Both the position numbers and the translations under genes were made by a program. Source: Mortierella sp. BCC40632 (lineage: Eukaryota > Mortierellomycota > Mortierellomycetes > Mortierellales > Mortierellaceae). Taken from it: a stretch of 64,000 nt of DNA. The number at the start of each line of letters is the position of its first letter. Position 1 is the first letter of the stretch. Location of the stretch: positions 248,001 to 312,000 of the forward strand of contig WAEK01000028.1 of NCBI GenBank assembly GCA_011634665.1, read 5' to 3'. Shown one piece after another: positions 1-9,718 of the stretch. The notes beneath the pieces were generated by a model that did no database searches, was not told where the DNA came from, and saw only the letters and a program-made list of their open reading frames with translations.

Positions 1-639
1 TGCCCTGAACAGGAATCGCCTTTTTTTAGGGCCCATTTCTTCTCCCCACAAAGTGCTGTTCGGCCGTCTTACCCCTTGTGGGCCAATGTAGCGAGAGGAG
101 GAGTATGTTTGATTAGCCCTCCTTCTTCTCTCTCTCTTTTGCCTTCCCACGACGACACGTTCGCCATTCCGGACCCTCCGCCAATTCTCCCTCTCCCGAG
201 GCAGTTGTATTTGCCTCGCCTGGCCTTGCCGGTTGCGTCCCGTCCGACCGATTGGCCGCTGAGAGCTCCCGCGCCTTCAGGTGTGGTCCCCGCATTATCA
301 GATATTTCTGCCAATGTATCTCCCTCTCTACGCGGTACATCCGTCCGTGGGCCGATAGAGATGTCGACATCATCTCGCTCTCTCCTTCGCTTCTTCCTCG
401 CACGGAAATAGCAAACCCCATCTCTCTGCTCTTATTGCGGGGTTTACCTGAGCACATTGCTCTATTTCTCGATTCGATTGAGCGTTGCCCCATTCTTCAA
501 CTTTAGAACGTAAAAACCATCTGCTATTACGAAGGGCTTTTCTACTTGCTATCGCCTCTTTCTATGCCAGTCAATCGAAGACGTGTCTGTATTCATTTTT
601 TTTTTACTTTTTTTTTTTTTTCGATCTTCTTGGCCCTGG

Positions 640-881
640 GATAATGAGATCAGCATTCTATTCCCTTCCACAATCGAACCACCATCGCCATCCGTGAAAA
701 CCCATTCCGCGGCCTCTGCAACCGGGAAAACATTTAGGAACATATTGATGGGGTAATTTCTTTCCGACCCAACTTTTGTAGAGACTCTAACAGCATCGAG
801 TCCCTGGTAGTGATAGACGATCGTGTGCCCTTGTTCCCAAACCTGGCCTGACGCTCGGATGGCGATCAGCACTCTCTCCAC
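640..881 (-). CDS. Possible coding exon, unidentified
   Basis: A minus-strand frame of about 80 codons has a balanced, non-repetitive composition, with segments such as GHTIVYHYQGLDAVRVSTK and INMFLNVFPVAEAAEWVF. This is unlike the surrounding low-complexity frames. It runs into a poly-Lys translation of an A/T tract at its 3' side, as seen where this genome's exons meet introns. I do not recognise the family and cannot place the flanking splice sites or a start. It could be one exon of a gene, a relic, or chance. Confidence 0.25.
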
Positions 882-1329
882 TTTTGAAAGCCTTTGTTAT
901 TGTTTTTGTTCATCTACTCTGATTGTTTCTCTGTGCTACAACAGGTGTTAAAGAGAGAGAAAGAGAGAGAAAAAAACAAAAAACAAAAAACAAAAAAAAA
1001 AGGGCTGTGGAAAAGTTGGGGTAAGCCCGCTTTGGTTGTATTTCTGAGAAGTTCAATCCGGGGTAGCAGAGCCAATGGAATTGCGTCTCTCTTTCCTTCT
1101 CCCCCTTCTCTCTTCCCCTTCCCCCTGACCCCGTTGGTCGGATTGCCCGGGTCTCTTCTCCTCTCTGTCTCTCTCTCTCGCCTACACACGCACACACACA
1201 CACTCTCTTATTTAGGGGAAGGGGGGTCCTCTTTTCATTCTTAAAACGCTCTCCACACCTTGACACCTGGATGTACACAATACCAACCAGCGAGACGCCC
1301 CGAACACTCGGACCAGAGAGTCCATTCTC

Positions 1330-1333
<4 letters not shown>

Positions 1334-1363
<30 letters not shown>
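1334..1363. repeat. Poly(A) run, 30 bases
   Basis: An uninterrupted run of 30 A lies about 100 bases beyond the stop of the DUF4238-like gene. Runs of 15-40 A or T recur throughout the window in introns and UTRs and never inside a confidently assigned exon. Confidence 0.9.
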
Positions 1364-1365
<2 letters not shown>

Positions 1366-1466
1366 TTTCTCCATTGCTACTCTTTTAGTCAAACGTAGTT
1401 CGCCTTCATAAAGCAAAAAAGCTATGCTGTATTCAGAACTCCAAACAAGCCTCTCGAAGAATGAAC

Positions 1467-2738
1467 CTAAGAGCTATGTGTTCGATTCAACTCGGCAAAA
1501 AGTCGTCGCTTAAGAGCCGAATAATCATGAGCGTCCTCAAAAAACACACGCTTGACCCTGTCATAATATCTCAAGCTCTTGAGCATGGCTACATTAGACC
1601 TGAATGTAACAAACTTGCTCTTGGCATTCAAAATGATGCTATTGACAGTAAGCACGTTTTTCTCAGAAAGAACAACCCTTGTGTACTTGAAACTGTCCTC
1701 GGGACTGAAGTCACGAATGTTAGAGATAAACCTTTTCTTGTAGGTAGTTTCGGGGAAGACGTGGCAACCATGGAACCATGACTTTCCAAACAACGGTGGG
1801 CACTCCAAGTAGTCGCGATCAGCGAGGACAACCATGTGCTTAGGTGACAGGACATGGAAGTAGTTGGTCTTTGTAAGGATGCTTCCTTCGAAAAGGCCAT
1901 GACTACTGTCGCCCAGAATGAATTCCGAACCCTCTGGTGCCTCCCAAATGCACAGAACATAAGTCAACAGCGTACCAAAGTCGACTAGCTCTAGCACTTG
2001 GATTGGGCCCCTGTATCTCTGAAGAGTATATGTGAATGGCTGTGAGAGAATGATTTCTGCAGTTTTCTTGGAAATTATCTCTGGGGGAGTCTTGGCAAGC
2101 CACTGAAGGTTCTTGAACCACACATCCTGGACGGAAGTGATCTTGTTATACCTCATATGCCCTTGGAGAATACTTCGCGTGCCATCGTCAAAGAGATCGT
2201 CCAAATATTGCTGTCGGCGCTTCAGATGCCTGTAGGACATGACGACCAAGAATCGTTTGAATTCTGATAGAGCATTTCGAGAAATTGAAACGCTCGAGGT
2301 GGTCTCTACGATGCGCTGGACGATAGGCATCGATTGAGAATCAACTTGACCGATAGACTTCTCGAAATCTGCCCACTCTTCTGGACTGAGGCCTTCGTTC
2401 AAGTCCTCCATTCGATAGGATGTGGCAACAGGGGCTAGTCTGACGACCTCGTCTTTGATATCGTATATCTTGATATGGTCGGTTGAACTTTTCTCAAGTG
2501 TCCCATCAGAAAAGTAACCGAGGATAGTGGAAGGTATGTACTGGCAAGAATCACCATTTGGTTTTTTTGGTTTATCGTCAGAGACTTCGGGTCTCTTGGG
2601 CTTGTTGATTTCAAGCCTATTCATGGAATCCAGGAAAGCCTTGAGCTCGGCAGCTGCGGGGCTCACATTAGAGCCGCCAGATGTAGGCTTCTTGGACTTG
2701 GACTTGGACTTAGAGTTAGACTTTGACTTCTTTGTCAT
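1467..2738 (-). CDS. DUF4238-like protein, intronless
   Basis: A single open frame of 423 residues with ATG at 2738 and stop at 1467. Residues 1-17 are a Ser/Lys repeat (MTKKSKSNSKSKSKSKK), likely disordered or a basic localisation tail. From about residue 65 the pattern QYIPSTILGYFSDG resembles the opening His-Tyr-hydrophobic-Pro-x-x-x-Leu-x-x-Phe motif of DUF4238 proteins, with Gln where His is usual. Near residues 280-310, EFILGDSSHG followed by FHVLSPKHMVVLADRDY matches that family's C-terminal part, where a short Ser-Asp motif precedes a 'LSP' strand. The function of DUF4238 is unknown. Unlike nearly every neighbour it has no intron, which could mean retroposition, transfer from bacteria (where the family is common) or simple intron loss. 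The family call is by motif memory only. Confidence 0.6.
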   Translation of the reverse strand: MTKKSKSNSKSKSKSKKPTSGGSNVSPAAAELKAFLDSMNRLEINKPKRPEVSDDKPKKPNGDSCQYIPSTILGYFSDGTLEKSSTDHIKIYDIKDEVVRLAPVATSYRMEDLNEGLSPEEWADFEKSIGQVDSQSMPIVQRIVETTSSVSISRNALSEFKRFLVVMSYRHLKRRQQYLDDLFDDGTRSILQGHMRYNKITSVQDVWFKNLQWLAKTPPEIISKKTAEIILSQPFTYTLQRYRGPIQVLELVDFGTLLTYVLCIWEAPEGSEFILGDSSHGLFEGSILTKTNYFHVLSPKHMVVLADRDYLECPPLFGKSWFHGCHVFPETTYKKRFISNIRDFSPEDSFKYTRVVLSEKNVLTVNSIILNAKSKFVTFRSNVAMLKSLRYYDRVKRVFFEDAHDYSALKRRLFAELNRTHSS

Positions 2739-3051
2739 CGTAGACTTTTGTCAAAAGATGAGGATAAGTAAGAAAGTGCGTGAAAAAAAAAAAAAAAAAA
2801 GCCTGTTGCTTTAGATATAAACTGAGGAAAGTGTGGAATCAGACGCCGACAAGTGAAAAAAGTGGGCGAAGGCGTGATATTTTTTTCCCGTAGGCGAAGC
2901 AAGCTACATGTTTGGAACAGAAAGCGTGTCATTGGCACAGCATTGAGGCAAAATCAACCCATGACCCTTCCCATAAAAAAAAACGCGCCAAGTAACTTGA
3001 TTGAATGATTCAAAAAGGCTTAGAGCCTTGCCTTTTGAATAGGTACTATGA
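2739..3051. other. Intergenic, 313 bp between two minus-strand genes
   Basis: It contains the upstream region of the DUF4238-like gene and the 3' UTR of the PPCDC gene. There is an A run near 2784-2800 just upstream of the DUF4238 start and a short A run near 2976. I see no gene. Confidence 0.6.
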
Positions 3052-4325
3052 TCAGTTCATTAAAGTAGGGACTATCTCTTCCTGCTTGTGCTGTGCACCA
3101 TGAATCTTGTCGTCATCGACCTTTTCGATACGGTGCGCATCAACTTCCTTTTTGATTTCATCTACAATTGTCCTATACTCAGCCATAGCTCCCACCCCTG
3201 CAGTCAAATAGAAGATATGTTAGAGACGCGGTAGGTTACCTAGACAAATCATGAACACGTGCATCGACTAGATGCGCCCAAAATTTGATACTTACCAAGA
3301 TCACCACATGCCAACAACTTGCTTATAGGGGGGATGACTCGGTAGCCGAGCACATCTGTTAATGTCGAAAGATGAAGAGCCGTAAACTTGTGGTTCCACA
3401 TATTGGTGTTCATAGCGGGACAGACAATGACGGGTCGACTCTCATCCCACGCTCGTAAAATACATGTCTACAATAGAATTAAGACCGAAGCTGAAATAGG
3501 TAAGAGAATGTCCATGTCAGCCTCTAACCCTGGATACTCTCATCCCGAGTGACTCACTTACGATGAGGTTATCACACAGCCCCTGGGCAGCCTTAGCAAG
3601 AGTGTTTGCATCAAGAGGGCAGATGATGAAAAGGTCGGCCCACTTTCGAAGCTATAGTATGACAAATCACTAAAAGTCAGTATACTAATCGAGATGAGCG
3701 CAGCAAACTATTAGGCATCTGATGATATTCACCTCAATATGAAGCACTGGATCACTTATAGCTTTCCATGTCTGGAGTATGGGGCGAGATAAGAAGTGTT
3801 TTAGTGGATTCTATTGCTATGCACAAGTACAGAGTCCCTAAAAATCCTGCTAATGACTTACATCCCACTCGTGCTTGTCCGTCAGTACTTCTGCGAGGAC
3901 CTCACTTGGCTTGAAAAAGTGGAGGGCAGAATTGGTGGCGACTACTTTGATTTCGATCAAGTCTCCAAGTTCCTGTTCCAAGAAGAAGAAGAAGAAGAAG
4001 AAACCCCCTATTCAGTTTGTGTCAAGAAAATGGTCCAAAGACTTGCCTGTCCTCAGCTCAAGTTCGTTCCCGAACCCCTCCAGGGAAGTTACTTTACCTC
4101 GACTAGCGTTTTCACAATAAGCGGAATTTTAACACTAGCCACGCTTCCTGTAGCCCCAATCAATATCCTTTTCTTTGCATGGAGTACAGGTGTGGGCGAG
4201 AGTTTTTCCATGATGAATGGGAATGATGCCAAGTGCTGAATGAGTGTGTCAAAGTCAAGAGGAGTGAAGATGGAGGAGCGGAATGAACCGAGACCGGGAG
4301 AGTTTATTAGCGCCTCATGCCTCAT
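3052..4325 (-). CDS. PPCDC: Phosphopantothenoylcysteine decarboxylase (PPCDC/Hal3 family)
   Basis: This flavoprotein decarboxylates 4'-phosphopantothenoylcysteine to 4'-phosphopantetheine in coenzyme A synthesis. Six exons join in frame: 4098-4325, 3862-3972, 3733-3771, 3562-3651, 3296-3467 and 3052-3197, giving 261 residues. An internal Met at 4211 would give 223 residues, closer to plant HAL3 (about 210), so the start is uncertain. The flavoprotein opening ILIGATGSVASVK is in exon 1. The catalytic residues known from Arabidopsis HAL3a are all present: His in PVLHIELRKW (residue 124), Asn in PAMN (176) and Cys in LACGD (210), so the protein should be active. The acidic C-terminal tail of yeast Hal3/Cab3 regulators is absent. 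It is divergent with RFC1 across 296 bp, and the intron before exon 2 holds a GAA repeat. Confidence 0.93.
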
Positions 4326-4621
4326 GGAACCAGTTCAGCTCTACCGTCTACCGGATTTAAGCCCTTTGGTGGCAACCACTTAAATCCTTCTGGTATTTTT
4401 TTTGGCCAAACCCTGATACTCAGGCGCGTTTCTCGTTCTTTGATCGTGTCCCACACTTTCATTGACTCGATCATTGGACTAGTAGGCTACAGGACGGATC
4501 CCAGGATACCACTACCATTACCTCCCTCCCCCCTCTTCCTGTTGCTTACAACTGTTGTGGCCTGTTATAGTTCCTATTCCATACTTGAGTCAAGTTTTGA
4601 TTGATAAAGGATCAGAGAGCT
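4326..4621. promoter_or_regulatory. Shared divergent promoter region, PPCDC and RFC1
   Basis: Only 296 bp separate the outermost PPCDC start (-) from the RFC1 start (+), so both promoters and 5' UTRs must lie here or overlap the first exons. There is no clear TATA box. A CT-rich stretch at about 4520-4550 precedes RFC1. The role is inferred from position. Confidence 0.5.
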
Positions 4622-7600
4622 ATGGATTTGCGCAATTACTTTTCGGCCAAGCCCAAGCCCAAGGCTGGAGCTGCGAATGCTTCAGAGGAGGTAAATTTAT
4701 GATCTGAGGGTGGCCGTGGGAAGTCTTGGTGGAAAACAGAAAAAAAAACAAATGCTCCATGAATACATGCTCTCGACCAGGGGAAATGGTGTGGATGGTT
4801 TAATAACTCTTGGCTTGCTTCCTTTTGCCACCAATTTCTGTTTTGGTTTTCTTTTCTTTTTTTTTTGCTCTCTTGTTAGAAACCCAAGCCAGCACCTGCA
4901 CCAGCACCTGAAAAACAAAAAAATACGACTCGGAGAAAGAAAACTATTCAAGGTATTGTCCCTAGCTAGTGCTCTTATTTTAATTTGCTGTACCCTGTGC
5001 ATTGCCCAGTTACTAAGATTCAATTTTGACCGCCACAATTAGAAACGGACGACGAAGAAGAGGTCGTAGTGTAAGCATACTGGATCTTTTTGATCGAACG
5101 TTTACCAAAAAAAAAAAAAAAAAAAAGCGTCAAGTCAATGTCTTCGACCAGTGCAACTTACAGAAACTATATCTCAATGGACTGATCGGTTTAGAAAATC
5201 CAAACACTTTACGGACCCATCGACGGAAAAGGCAGGAAAAGCAGAAAAAGCAGAAAAAGCGGCTCCTCCTGCAAAGTATGACAGAACAACGATTGTCTAG
5301 CAACATTTGAGCTGTCGGGATGTCTGCATGATTGTCTACAATTGAATTGGCACTTGCTGACTGACTTTGATTCTGGATTCTAGGAAGAAGAATGAAGAAG
5401 TAGATCCTACCTTGTTCTTTGCGTCATCCAAAACCAAAAAGCCAGAGGCAACAAAACCGGCAAATAATTCGGCAACTACTAAACCTGCTGCACTCGCACC
5501 TACAAAGGCCGCCTCAGAGAATACCAAACCTGCACCTACCAAGGCCGCCCCTTCGACAGCTTTGAAGCGCAACAAAGCGGATGAAGATGATTTTTTTGAG
5601 GATGACAGCGACGCTGAGGCTCTGCCAAAACCAAAGACTCGGAGCGCCCCTACAGTACCAAAACAAACAGCAACAGAACCTGAACCAAAAGTAAAGTCTG
5701 AGCCAAAAGTAAAGTCTGAGCCAAAAGTAAAGTCTGAGCCAAAAGTAAAGTCTGAGCCAAAAGCAAAGTCTGAGCCAAAAGCAAAGCCTGAACCAAAGGC
5801 AAAGCCTACCCAAACCAAGAGAAAGAAGGTTGATGATAGTGATGACGATGGAGATGATTACCAGGATGAACAGGAAGAAGAGGATGCCAAACCAGCCAAG
5901 CGACAAAAGACTACCACCAAGAAGAAAGTCGCTACAGATGACTCGGCCATGGATGTGGATGAACCCAAAGAAGAAAAGCCAAAGAAGTTCAAGTACGGTA
6001 CCCATGCATATCTTGCTTCGTTTGTAAAATATTGATTTTTGAGTATTGATGGTTAACCTTTTTTTTAAAAAAAAAAAAAAAAAAAAAAATCGAACTGATT
6101 AATAGCTACTGGGCGCACAAGAATAAAGCCGGTCCATCCGCTCTTGGCTCAAAGGATATTCCTGTTGGAAAGAACAACTGTCTAGCGGTAAATAAATATT
6201 GTCTGATGCGATGGTTCGCTATAAAAAGACTAGTCGGAGCAAATATCGTACTAACCTTTAGGCTTCCGACAACTAGGGCTGGACCTTTGTATTCACAGGA
6301 GAGCTTAGCTCCATCACTCGCGAGGATGCATCTGATCTTGTCAAGCGCTACTCAGGACGAGTAACGGGCTCACCTAGTGGAAAAACCTCATTTGTGGTTG
6401 TTGGAGACGATGCAGGACAGTCCAAACTCGACAAAGTGAAAAAGCTAAAGATCAAAACACTCAATGAAGATGAATTCCTGGAGCTGATTCAAACGTCACC
6501 AGAAAAGACTGAGGATGGCCAGATTGTTCCCGAGGGTAAAAAGGACAGTTCAAAGCGGACTTCTGCCTCCTCTACAACTATCAAATCTGAAGATCGCGCA
6601 GCCTCGGCACCTGTCTCTTCATCCAAAACGACGGCCGCTCCTCAAAAGGCAACCTCGGCCCCAGTGGCAAAATCTAACGGAAAAGCATCAACGCCCTTCA
6701 CAGCTGACGATAACGACGAGTATGTTTTTTATTCTTTTTTTTTTTTTCTTTTCTTTTCTTTTCTTTTCTTTTCTTTTCTTTTCTTTTCTTTTCCAGTCAT
6801 CGTCATGTGTGCTAATGCCAAAGTCTCTCCCCTGATAGACCTGTAGAAGCAGATTTATGGACGACAAAGTATCGTCCGAAGCAAATCAAGGACCTTTGTG
6901 GCAATAATGCGCAGATTCGACGACTTCAGAACTGGCTTGAGGGATGGTAAGCATTACTCATCTGAGCACCTTTTTTTCTTCTTCTCTCAATATGTTTGAG
7001 ATAAATATCTTACTACGTGTATACTATGCTTTACAGGGATAGCAACTACAAAAAGAATTTCAAGGTGGATAATCCGGACAAGACTGGTACTTTCCGTGCA
7101 GTTCTTATCTCGGGACCACCTGGAATTGGCAAGACATCGGCAGCACACCTGGTCGGAGAGAGCCTTGGATTCAACATTGTCGAGTTTAACGCCAGTGATA
7201 CGCGAAGCAAAAAGTCACTTGATGTAAGTTTGCTGGCATGCTACCCTATCCAAAGTCCTGGGTAGCTGATCGCGACTCTGCCATGCTTTTTATGATACCC
7301 AGACTGATATCGTTCTTTTTACTCTAGAACAACGTGCGAGATCTCCTGGATAACCAATCGCTTGCAGGGTACTTTACCGGCGCAGCAAATGTAGAGGGTA
7401 AAGGGGTAAGTTTTCTATATTGTGTTCTTTTTATCTAGATCTCGAAAATAACCCGTCAAACAAAACTAATTTTGCAACTCAATATGTCTATAGAAAACAC
7501 CTGCAACTAATGGAGATCCGACGATGAAAAAGAAGCAGCTCATTATTATGGACGAGGTTGATGGAATGGCGGGAGGAGATCGTGGAGGAGTCGCACAGCT

Positions 7601-9168
7601 AATTGCCTTTATCAAAAAGACACATGTACGGCTTTTGGAGCACTTTTGATGTAGAGGATATGGTATCAACCAAGAGAGGTCAACATTTTTACTTATCTTC
7701 TGCATTACTTCATATAGGTCCCAATCATTTGTATCTGCAATGACCGTCAATCTCCCAAAGTGAGGTCGCTTGCTAACTCTTGTTTTGACATGCGGTTCCA
7801 GCGCCCTCAGGCTGCTCAAGTCCGTGCACGACTCATGTCTATTCTTTTCCGAGAAAACCGTCAAATTCCAGCAAATGTTCTGGACAAACTTGTCAGTGGG
7901 TCTCAATCGGACATTCGTCAAGTTCTCAACATGCTCTCGACATGGAGTCTGACCAAACAGACCATGAACTATGACGAAGGGACGACTCTGTCCAAGTCAT
8001 CTGAGAAATATGTTGCTCTCAATCCATTTCAGATTGCAGAAAATCTGTTGATCGAGTCCAGCTACCGTGGTCTTAGTGTCGCAGAGAAGTTTGATGCCTA
8101 TTTCCATGACTATCAATTAGCACCCCTGATGTTGCAGGAAAATTACGTGCGAATGAACCCCACTGCTACACGTGGTGATAATGAAGGTCTTGAGGCCATC
8201 GAGTTAATGAGCAAGGCGGCCGACTCTTTCTCAGATGCTGATCTTGTTGACAGCATGATTCACGGGTATGTCAAGGGCCAACACGTATTTGATCCAGTTT
8301 TATTCATGGAAGTGTGGTGGTTAACATGCCTTTGGTATTTTACTTAAATCATGAATAGGAGTGCACAACACTGGTCACTTATGCAGACCCATGCAGCATT
8401 CACCTGTGTCCGCCCATCGTTCTTTGTACATGGAAGTATGCGCCCTGGATCTGGTGGCGGTTATGGACCACTCATGCAGTTCCCAAGGTTTGTTTGCTTG
8501 TTTGCTTGCTTTCTTGCTCTTTTTTTTTTATCATAAAAGCTAACTTGGGACTCTAAATTGTATATAGCTTCCTGGGACAACTTTCCAAGTCCTCAAAGTG
8601 CAGTCGTTTGCTGAAAGATATCCAGATCAGGATGCGCCTAAAGATTTCAGGAGACAAAAATGAGGTTCGCCAAAACTACCTTCCTACTCTCTTCCCCGCC
8701 CTTACCCGACCTCTAGTGAAGGATGGTGTCGAGGCGATCCCAGATTTGATTGAGCTGATGGACAGCTACTATATTAGCAAGGAGGACTGGGATACCATCC
8801 TAGAGCTTGGAATTGGACGCAACGATGGAAAGGCTGTTCTTGACAAGATCCCATCGGCAACCAAGTCAGCATTTACTCGCAAGTACAATGAGGTATCTCA
8901 TCCTCAGCCATTCCTGAAACCGACAGTGATAACTAAGGGTCGGGGAACATCTGGAGGAGCTGGAGCTGAGGAAACACCTGATAACCTCGATGTGGTGGAG
9001 GCAGATGAACCTGTGCCGGAGGAGAATGAGGAAGTTGACGATGCTGAGGCTGATGATATTGAGAAAGATAGAAATATTAAGCAAAAGAAGGCGAAGGGAG
9101 CAAAGGGATCTTCTGCAAGCTCAAAGGCAAAGGGCAAAGGAAAAGCACCTGCTCGCGCTCGCAAGTAA
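4622..9168 (+). CDS. RFC1: Replication factor C subunit 1 (clamp loader large subunit)
   Basis: RFC1 is the large AAA+ subunit of the complex that loads PCNA onto primer-template junctions in the nucleus. Fourteen exons close in frame to 1055 residues: 4622-4690, 4880-4952, 5043-5070, 5195-5275, 5384-5992, 6106-6187, 6277-6719, 6839-6946, 7037-7223, 7328-7405, 7494-7625, 7718-8265, 8359-8487, 8568-9168. The N-terminus MDLRNYFS resembles the PCNA-binding start of animal RFC1. A disordered Lys/Pro/Asp-rich region with a tandem repeat precedes a BRCT domain (about residues 300-395, with [12 protein letters not shown]). Walker A GPPGIGKT is at 524-531, Walker [10 protein letters not shown] around 602-610, and sensor-1 region ICICNDRQ follows. 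The Rfc1 C-terminal domain and a basic tail end the protein. Human RFC1 is 1148 residues and yeast 861, so the length is normal. Confidence 0.96.
5682..5807 (+). repeat. In-frame 18-bp tandem repeat in RFC1, seven units
   Basis: Seven near-identical 18-bp units encode the hexapeptide Glu-Pro-Lys-(Val/Ala)-Lys-(Ser/Pro/Thr). The middle four are almost exact copies, with divergence at the edges. The unit is a multiple of three, so copy-number changes keep the frame. It lies in the disordered linker before the BRCT domain. Confidence 0.9.
6740..6793 (+). repeat. (CTTTT)n microsatellite in an RFC1 intron
   Basis: About nine to ten CTTTT units preceded by a T run sit in the intron between exons 7 and 8 and merge into its pyrimidine tract. 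The same unit appears downstream of POLD3. Confidence 0.9.
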
Positions 9169-9718
9169 AAAAAGAAAGAGTGGAACTCGGTGGTCCAATC
9201 TCAATCACAGTCACATCCTTGCTTTTTGACATAAACAGAGTCGCGTCGCCATTCTCTCCATTTACCTTTGCTTACAGACGTCCAGCTCGGCCTCTTGTAA
9301 CCTACCAACATTACTCCCCATCACTTCTCATACTCATCATCCACAAGTCACTTGGTCTCTACCGATTCCCCAGTGACAGGTCCTCTGCTCGTGCATCCCC
9401 CCGAGCACATCATCAACTGGTCCTCTGGCTGGACACTCTCAGGTCAGCTTTATCTCCAAAAAAAAAAAAAAAAAAAGCAAAAGCAAAAGAAAAAAAGAGT
9501 GCATCCCAATCATGATGCACTGTCTGGCATCTCAAAAAGACATCTTTTCTGACCATTCAAATCTCCCCATCACTGAACCCATGTAGCCAGAATTCGGTAG
9601 TCATAAGCAGCCAGCGGACAAAGCGAGGAGCCAAGGATATTCTTTAAAAAAAAACATATTAGGTCAACACCAACTTCAACTAGAGTCGAGTGGTCCGACA
9701 AACCCCCTCTCCCCCAGC
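9169..9718. other. Intergenic, RFC1 3' end to Nup188 5' region
   Basis: 550 bp with an A run at about 9460-9476. It should contain the RFC1 3' UTR and Nup188 promoter. Open frames here lack an ATG or recognisable similarity. An additional upstream Nup188 exon in this interval cannot be excluded. Confidence 0.5.

Larger units (their letters stand above)
1..1466. other. Left-edge region without a secure gene
   Basis: This stretch has pyrimidine-rich and purine-rich blocks, a short CA run near 1190-1202 and a 30-base A run. Short open frames on both strands are mostly low-complexity. The only segment with protein-like composition is on the minus strand at about 640-881, listed separately. The 3' end of the DUF4238-like gene is at 1467, so the right part probably holds its 3' UTR. 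I see no tRNA, no repeat family and no recognisable domain. Confidence 0.5.
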
